Source: an uncultured Enterocloster sp. (lineage in GTDB: Bacteria > Bacillota > Clostridia > Lachnospirales > Lachnospiraceae). From it: 11,023 nt of DNA. This document shows, one piece after another, positions 7,573-11,023 of this stretch; the stretch's first letter is position 1; each line of letters begins with the position of its first letter. Under the pieces are notes generated by a model, which made no database searches, was not told the origin of the DNA, and saw nothing but the letters and a program-made list of their open reading frames with translations. The DNA lies in contig CALWMT010000054.1 in NCBI GenBank assembly GCA_944382045.1, forward strand, positions 1 through 11,023, in the 5' to 3' direction. A program made the translations under genes and the position numbers.

Positions 7573-8154
7573 TTAGTGATGGGACAAAATCGCATCGATA
7601 AGGCCATACTCCTTGGCCTCTGCAGCTGACATATAATTGTCACGCTCCGTATCCCTCTCGATCTCCTCCAGAGACCGTCCCGTATTGGCTGCCAGGATTT
7701 CATTCAGCTTCTTCCTGGTCTTCAAAATGTTCTCCGCCACGATCTTGATCTCCGTAGCCTGGCCTCTTGCGCCGCCGGACGGCTGATGGATCATGATCTC
7801 GGAATTGGGCAGCGCAAAGCGCTTGCCCTTGGTGCCGCCTGCCAGCAGAAAGGCACCCATGCTGGCCGCCATGCCGATGCAGATGGTGGAAACATCACAC
7901 TTAATATAATTCATCGTGTCATAGATGGCGAATCCAGCGGAAACAGAGCCGCCCGGGCTGTTGATATAGAGGTTGATATCCTTGCCCGGATCCTCCGCCT
8001 CCAAGAACAGAAGCTGCGCCACCACAATGCTGGCGGAGACATCATTTACCTCCTCGCCCAGGAAGATGATTCTCTCCTTCAAAAGCCGGGAATAAATATC
8101 GTAGGAGCGCTCCCCCCGGCTGGTCTGCTCAATGACATAGGGTACTAAACTCAT
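7573..8154 (-). CDS. clpP: ATP-dependent Clp protease proteolytic subunit ClpP
   Basis: Serine protease subunit that forms a double-heptamer chamber fed by ClpX (or ClpC). The 193-residue product carries the catalytic triad Ser98 (GMAASMGA), His123 (MIHQPSGG) and Asp172 (ERDNYMS). The INSPGGSV segment (64-71) of the substrate-binding region is also present. Length and numbering match Bacillus and Staphylococcus ClpP. The start is placed at 8154 (MSLVPYVIEQ), because a run of GGAGGAGG at 8161-8169 lies six bases upstream. An in-frame ATG 18 bases earlier would add MRRRKY and would bury the ribosome binding site inside the gene. It lies between tig and clpX in the classic tig-clpP-clpX order. 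Confidence 0.98.
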   Translation of the reverse strand: MSLVPYVIEQTSRGERSYDIYSRLLKERIIFLGEEVNDVSASIVVAQLLFLEAEDPGKDINLYINSPGGSVSAGFAIYDTMNYIKCDVSTICIGMAASMGAFLLAGGTKGKRFALPNSEIMIHQPSGGARGQATEIKIVAENILKTRKKLNEILAANTGRSLEEIERDTERDNYMSAAEAKEYGLIDAILSHH

Positions 8155-8172
8155 GTATTTCCTCCTCCTCAT

Positions 8173-8214
8173 TCATACTGCGGACAAAACCAGGAAGACC
8201 CCGACAGGCTTCAT
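8173..8214 (-). CDS. Possible 13-residue leader peptide upstream of clpP
   Basis: In the 89-base gap between tig and clpP, an ideal AAGGAGG (8225-8231) stands ten bases before an ATG that opens MKPVGVFLVLSAV and ends in TGA. The TGA directly abuts the ATG at 8172 and lies four bases before the clpP ribosome binding site. Translation of it would bring ribosomes to the clpP start. The peptide matches no family known to me. It may be chance, with the AAGGAGG a leftover site, so it is listed as tentative. Confidence 0.25.
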   Translation of the reverse strand: MKPVGVFLVLSAV

Positions 8215-8243
8215 CTGCCAGGATCCTCCTTATCATTTGTATC

Positions 8244-9530
8244 TTATACCAGCTTAGCCTCCGCAACCAGGAAGTCCACAGCCTCCTGTACGGCGATATC
8301 CTCCTTCATCTGGTCCTTATCGCGGTCTGTCATGTACTCCTTTAACTTGTCCGCCTCCATCTTGTAATTGTCAGCAAGCTTCTGGATCTCCTCGTCCAGG
8401 CGCTCGTCAGATGTCTGAATGTTCTCAGCCTTCACAACTGCCTCCAGCGTCAGACGGGTCTTAATCCGCTTCTCTGCCTGAGGACGCATCTGCTCGCGGA
8501 TCTGATCCATCGTCATGCCGGTGTACTTGAGATAGAGATCCATGGACAGGCCCTGGCTCTCCATATTTCTTGCCATCTCCTGAACCATATTGTCAATCTG
8601 TCCATCCAGCATCCGGTCCGGGATCTCCATGGAGGCGTTCTCCACCACCTTGTCAACCACCCGGTTCTCATTCTCAGAGGCCGCAGCCTTCTGCTTTCTC
8701 TCAGAAAGCTTTGCCCGAATATCGGTCTTGTATTCGTCCAGAGTCTCAAATTCAGAAACCTCGGAGGCAAACTCGTCGTCCAGCTCCGGAAGCTCCTTTA
8801 CCTTGATCTCCTTCACAGTTACCTTAAAGGTGGCAGGCTTGCCAGCCAGCTCCTTTGCATGATACTCCGTCGGGAAGGTCACATTGACCTCGCACTCCTC
8901 GCCGATGTTCTTTCCGATGAGCTGCTCCTCAAAGGTATCGATAAATGCATGGGAGCCGATGGTCAGCTGGAAGTCCTCCGCAGTGCCGCCGTCAAAGGTC
9001 TTGCCGTCCACATAGCCCTCAAAATCGATCACGGTCTGGTCCCCGTCAGCCACCGGGCGGTCCTCAACCGTCACCAGGCGCGCATTCTGATCCTGCACAC
9101 GCTTGAGCTCTGCCTCTACATCCGCATCGGTCACCTCAGCGTCTGCCTTCTGCACCTCGATGCCCTTGTACTCGCCCAGAGTAACCTCCGGCTTTACCGC
9201 TACCAGAGCAGAATAGATAAAGGGCTGATCCTTGCCGATCTGCTCCACCGTCACCTCGGGACGGGAAACAATATCCAGGCCGCTCTCGTTCATAGCATCC
9301 ATGCAGGTTGCGTTGATGGCCTCATCCGCAGCATCCTCATAGAAAACGCCCTCGCCGTACATCTTCTCGATCATGGACATGGGAGCCTTGCCTCTGCGGA
9401 AGCCAGGAATATTGAATCTGTTTTTATTTTTATTGAACGCCTTCTGCATCGCGTCCTTAAACTGCTCCGCGCTGACCTCGATGGTCAGCTTCGCCATATT
9501 TTTCTCCAGTTTCTCCACTTGTACACTCAT
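8244..9530 (-). CDS. tig: Trigger factor, ribosome-associated chaperone
   Basis: Chaperone and peptidyl-prolyl isomerase that binds the ribosomal exit tunnel and shields nascent chains. The 428-residue product has the N-terminal ribosome-binding domain with the signature GFRRGKAP (43-50). An FKBP-type isomerase domain follows (about 153-240, including VIDFEGYVDGKTFDGG). The rest is the long helical C-terminal chaperone domain. Length is normal for the family. The start at 9530 (MSVQVEKLEK) is preceded by AAGGAGGA (9541-9548), ten bases upstream. The frame is open to an ATG at 9596, but that lies at the predicted transcription start and lacks a ribosome binding site. It is the first gene of the tig-clpP-clpX(-lon-engB) block and has its own promoter. 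Confidence 0.97.
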   Translation of the reverse strand: MSVQVEKLEKNMAKLTIEVSAEQFKDAMQKAFNKNKNRFNIPGFRRGKAPMSMIEKMYGEGVFYEDAADEAINATCMDAMNESGLDIVSRPEVTVEQIGKDQPFIYSALVAVKPEVTLGEYKGIEVQKADAEVTDADVEAELKRVQDQNARLVTVEDRPVADGDQTVIDFEGYVDGKTFDGGTAEDFQLTIGSHAFIDTFEEQLIGKNIGEECEVNVTFPTEYHAKELAGKPATFKVTVKEIKVKELPELDDEFASEVSEFETLDEYKTDIRAKLSERKQKAAASENENRVVDKVVENASMEIPDRMLDGQIDNMVQEMARNMESQGLSMDLYLKYTGMTMDQIREQMRPQAEKRIKTRLTLEAVVKAENIQTSDERLDEEIQKLADNYKMEADKLKEYMTDRDKDQMKEDIAVQEAVDFLVAEAKLV

Positions 9531-9602
9531 TGTAATGGGTTCCTCCTTCATATCTATATGTGGTTCGCCCATATCCATGAGGGCGCTACACTTCAATCTA
9601 GC

Positions 9603-9611
9603 ATTATATCA
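9603..9611 (-). promoter_or_regulatory. Extended -10 promoter of tig
   Basis: On the minus strand a perfect TATAAT (9603-9608) is preceded by TGA, giving an extended -10 (TGNTATAAT). The -35 region (TGGTAT at 17-bp spacing) is poor, as is common with extended -10 promoters. The start site would lie near 9596, with a leader of about 65 nt before tig. It sits about 70 bases after the end of the DJ-1 gene and is probably the main promoter of the proteostasis operon. Confidence 0.75.
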
Positions 9612-9650
9612 CGGTAATTCTAAAAATACCAGCCCTTTTTGCATAAAAGG

Positions 9651-9680
9651 CAAAAGATCTGCCGCTGCACTGCCGGCAGA
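9651..9680 (-). terminator. Weak intrinsic terminator after the DJ-1 family gene
   Basis: A 7-bp stem (9658-9664 with 9674-9680) with a 9-base loop begins right after the TAG stop codon of the DJ-1 gene. On the minus strand it is followed by TCTTTTGCCTTTT. The stem is GC-rich but short and the U-tract is broken, so some read-through into tig is possible. Confidence 0.5.
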
Positions 9681-10232
9681 CTATCGATCATACTGAATGG
9701 CTTCCCGGATGCGCTCTGCCTGCTGCGGCCCCTGAAGAAGGCGTATCATCTCCATCCCCAGATCCATGGCATAGCCAAGTCCCCTGCAGGTCGTGATGTT
9801 GCCGTCTGTAATCACACCCTGGCTTGTATAGGAAGCGCCCTCCAGCATATCCTCAAATCCGGGATAGCAGGTCGCTGTCCTCCCCTTCAAAAGCCCCATA
9901 GAGCCCAGAATACTGGGCGCCGCACAGATAGCCGCAATCCGCCGTCCCTGTCTTGCCGCCTTTTCCATTGCCCCGAGAAGTCCCCGGTGAGCCTGAAGAT
10001 TCTTAGTTCCCGGCATGCCTCCCGGAAGAAACAGAATATCTGCCTGATCCGGATCTGCCTCCTCAAACAGCACATCCGCCATCAGGCGAATTCCATGGGA
10101 GCCCGTAATCTCCTGCTTTCCGCTCACGGAAACCAATACCGTCTCAATACCGGAACGGCGCAGAACATCCACCACTGCCAGACATTCCACCTCTTCCAGC
10201 CCGTCTGCAAGAAACGCATACACCTTTGCCAT
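9681..10232 (-). CDS. DJ-1/PfpI family protein
   Basis: Small flavodoxin-like alpha/beta protein of the DJ-1/ThiJ/PfpI superfamily, 183 residues and close to the usual DJ-1 length. The nucleophile elbow AAICAAP carries Cys103, which aligns with Cys106 of human DJ-1. The N-terminal GLEEVE contributes Glu16, which aligns with DJ-1 Glu18. The LPGGMPGTKNL segment (69-79) is also typical. The CYPGFE segment resembles YajL/ThiJ-type members more than PfpI proteases. Proposed roles for such proteins include chaperone, glyoxalase or deglycase activity and oxidative-stress protection; which applies here cannot be read from the sequence. A weak GAGGG lies about ten bases before the ATG. It is transcribed toward tig and divergently from the CYTH gene. 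Confidence 0.92.
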   Translation of the reverse strand: MAKVYAFLADGLEEVECLAVVDVLRRSGIETVLVSVSGKQEITGSHGIRLMADVLFEEADPDQADILFLPGGMPGTKNLQAHRGLLGAMEKAARQGRRIAAICAAPSILGSMGLLKGRTATCYPGFEDMLEGASYTSQGVITDGNITTCRGLGYAMDLGMEMIRLLQGPQQAERIREAIQYDR

Positions 10233-10309
10233 GATTCCAATCCCTCACTTTAAAACAGCACGATTGGCAGCAGTCCCGCCTGCCGCCGCCTTTAAACGCA
10301 AACAGTATT

Positions 10310-10338
10310 ATTTTATCATTTATCCCTTTTTCTGAAAA
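10310..10338 (-). promoter_or_regulatory. Predicted promoter of the DJ-1 family gene
   Basis: On the minus strand TTTTCA (10333-10338) and TAAAAT (10310-10315) are exactly 17 bp apart, matching the sigma-A consensus at 4/6 and 5/6 positions. The start site would fall near 10303, about 70 bases before the ATG. Much of the promoter lies within the palindrome at 10314-10351. The local DNA is AT-rich, so the match is moderate evidence only. Confidence 0.5.
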
Positions 10339-10351
10339 GAGATAAATGATA
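10314..10351. repeat. Interrupted palindrome between the divergent DJ-1 and CYTH genes
   Basis: A perfect 11-bp inverted repeat pairs TATCATTTATC (10314-10324) with GATAAATGATA (10341-10351). One mismatch separates it from an inner 5-bp stem (10326-10330 with 10335-10339) and a TCTG loop. It overlaps the predicted promoters of both flanking genes. It could be an operator for a dimeric repressor or a cruciform. It is not followed by a clean T-run on the plus strand, so a terminator seems less likely. Confidence 0.7.
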
Positions 10352-10355
10352 TGAT
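10347..10355 (+). promoter_or_regulatory. Extended -10 promoter of the CYTH-domain gene
   Basis: TATGAT (10350-10355) is preceded by TGA, forming an extended -10 element. The -35 position (TTTTTC at 17-bp spacing) is weak. The start site would be near 10362, giving a leader of about 54 nt. The element overlaps the right arm of the palindrome at 10314-10351. Confidence 0.5.
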
Positions 10356-10415
10356 AGTGGGGGTAAAAAAAATAAAATCTTGGTAAAAATCCACGAATGC
10401 AGGAGGAAACTGTCT

Positions 10416-10871
10416 ATGGAAATCGAACGCAAATATCTCATCACCGCACCACCGCAGGAATGCTTCTCCTGCCCCTGCCGCAGCATCGAGCAGGCCTACC
10501 TCTGTGACGATCCCGTCGTCCGCATCCGCCGGGATGGGGAGCGCTATTACCTCACCTACAAGGGAAGAGGACTTTTAGCCCGGGAGGAGGCCAACCTTCC
10601 CCTGAACGAGGCCTCCTACCGCCATCTCCTCTCCAAGGCGGACGGCATCGTCCTCACAAAAAAGCGCTACTGCATTCCCCTGGAGGGCACAAGCCTGACC
10701 ATTGAGCTGGACGTGTTCGAGGGAGCATATGAGGGGCTCATGCTGGCCGAGGTAGAATTTCCCACAGAGGAGGAGGCTCTGGCCTTCACACCGCCCGCCT
10801 GGTTTGGACGGGACGTGACCTTCACCGGTGAATACCAGAACAGCCGGCTGGCCCTAAGGCCCAGCCGCTGA
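10416..10871 (+). CDS. Small CYTH-domain protein (triphosphate-binding tunnel family)
   Basis: The 151-residue product begins MEIERKYLI, the ExExK signature (Glu2, Glu4, Lys6) of the CYTH fold, whose beta-barrel tunnel binds triphosphates with Mg2+. Charged residues expected along the tunnel strands are visible: Arg36 and Arg38 (VRIRR), Lys49, Glu58, Lys82-Lys83-Arg84, Glu97/Asp99 and Glu112/Glu114. Stand-alone bacterial CYTH proteins of this size are often inorganic triphosphatases; adenylate cyclase or thiamine-triphosphatase activity is known elsewhere in the fold. The substrate here is unknown. There is no CHAD domain and no RelA/SpoT-type neighbour. The start is chosen because AGGAGG (10401-10406) lies nine bases before it; an upstream in-frame ATG at 10380 has no such site. 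It is the only complete plus-strand gene and is followed by its own terminator. Confidence 0.9.
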   Translation: MEIERKYLITAPPQECFSCPCRSIEQAYLCDDPVVRIRRDGERYYLTYKGRGLLAREEANLPLNEASYRHLLSKADGIVLTKKRYCIPLEGTSLTIELDVFEGAYEGLMLAEVEFPTEEEALAFTPPAWFGRDVTFTGEYQNSRLALRPSR

Positions 10872-10885
10872 GCGGCCGCAGCAAA

Positions 10886-10925
10886 GGAGGGCCCTCCCCC
10901 GCGGAAAGGCCCTCCCTGTATTTTT
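10886..10925 (+). terminator. Intrinsic terminator of the CYTH-domain gene
   Basis: A perfect GC-rich 8-bp stem, GGAGGGCC (10886-10893) with GGCCCTCC (10908-10915), is followed by CTGTATTTTT. It lies 15 bases after the stop codon. On the opposite strand the trailing T-run is only three bases, so it is mainly a plus-strand terminator between convergent genes. Confidence 0.85.
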
Positions 10926-10964
10926 GTCCTGCCGGCATCCTCTGTGCCGTCTGGACTGAATTAT

Positions 10965-11023
10965 TTACTTCTTCTGCACGTACTTTAAGCAGTCGAGGGT
11001 TACAGCTACCAGGATAATGATAC
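10965..11023 (-). CDS. C-terminal end of a membrane protein, possibly a sugar ABC-transporter permease
   Basis: Only the last 18 complete codons are in the window: IIILVAVTLDCLKYVQKK, then TAA. A hydrophobic stretch followed by a short basic tail suggests the end of a last membrane segment. The pattern resembles my memory of the C-terminus of MglC-type galactose/methylgalactoside permeases, which end in a hydrophobic run, a Leu-Asp pair and a KY-basic tail. That assignment rests on very few residues. The gene runs toward the CYTH gene from the right edge. Confidence 0.45.
   Translation of the reverse strand, partial: IIILVAVTLDCLKYVQKK

Noticed and set aside
9531..9596. Longer trigger factor starting at 9596
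   Set aside because: The upstream ATG coincides with the predicted transcription start, has no ribosome binding site and would add residues unlike the family N-terminus. AAGGAGGA supports 9530.
9632..9651. Short hairpin (GCCTTTT with AAAAGGGC) between the DJ-1 gene and the tig promoter
   Set aside because: The stem is AT-rich with one G-U pair and lacks a T-run after it, so it is too weak to call as a terminator or operator.

Overview
The window looks like a chromosomal core region of a Gram-positive anaerobe of the class Clostridia, most likely family Lachnospiraceae. The evidence is the moderately high GC content, strong AGGAGG-type ribosome binding sites, Bacillus-like residue numbering in Lon (S677/K720) and ClpP (S98/H123/D172), and the gene order tig-clpP-clpX-lon-engB. 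Species cannot be read from the sequence alone.

Layout. Bases 1-2908 (minus) hold the first 969 residues of the glutamate synthase large subunit, cut by the left edge. Bases 2909-3158 hold its promoter, a CodY-like box and a leader with two hairpins, the second terminator-like. Bases 3159-9530 (minus) carry the proteostasis block, in transcription order tig (trigger factor), clpP, clpX, lon, engB. A terminator-like hairpin separates clpX from lon, and lon and engB are one base apart. Bases 9681-10232 (minus) encode a DJ-1/PfpI family protein with its own terminator. Bases 10233-10415 form a divergent promoter region centred on an interrupted palindrome. Bases 10416-10871 (plus) encode a small CYTH-domain protein followed by a strong intrinsic terminator. 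The right edge clips the C-terminus of a minus-strand gene, perhaps a sugar ABC-transporter permease.

How the genes fit together. Trigger factor folds nascent chains at the ribosome, ClpXP and Lon degrade damaged or regulatory proteins, and EngB is a GTPase for 50S assembly. DJ-1 family proteins are often linked to oxidative or carbonyl stress. Glutamate synthase belongs to nitrogen assimilation and appears to have its own promoter, although it lacks a clear terminator separating it from engB.

No mobile element, CRISPR array, tRNA or rRNA was seen, and no protein-coding system looks undescribed. The observations worth a second look are regulatory: the gltB leader, the divergent palindrome, the clpX-lon hairpin and a micro-ORF before clpP.
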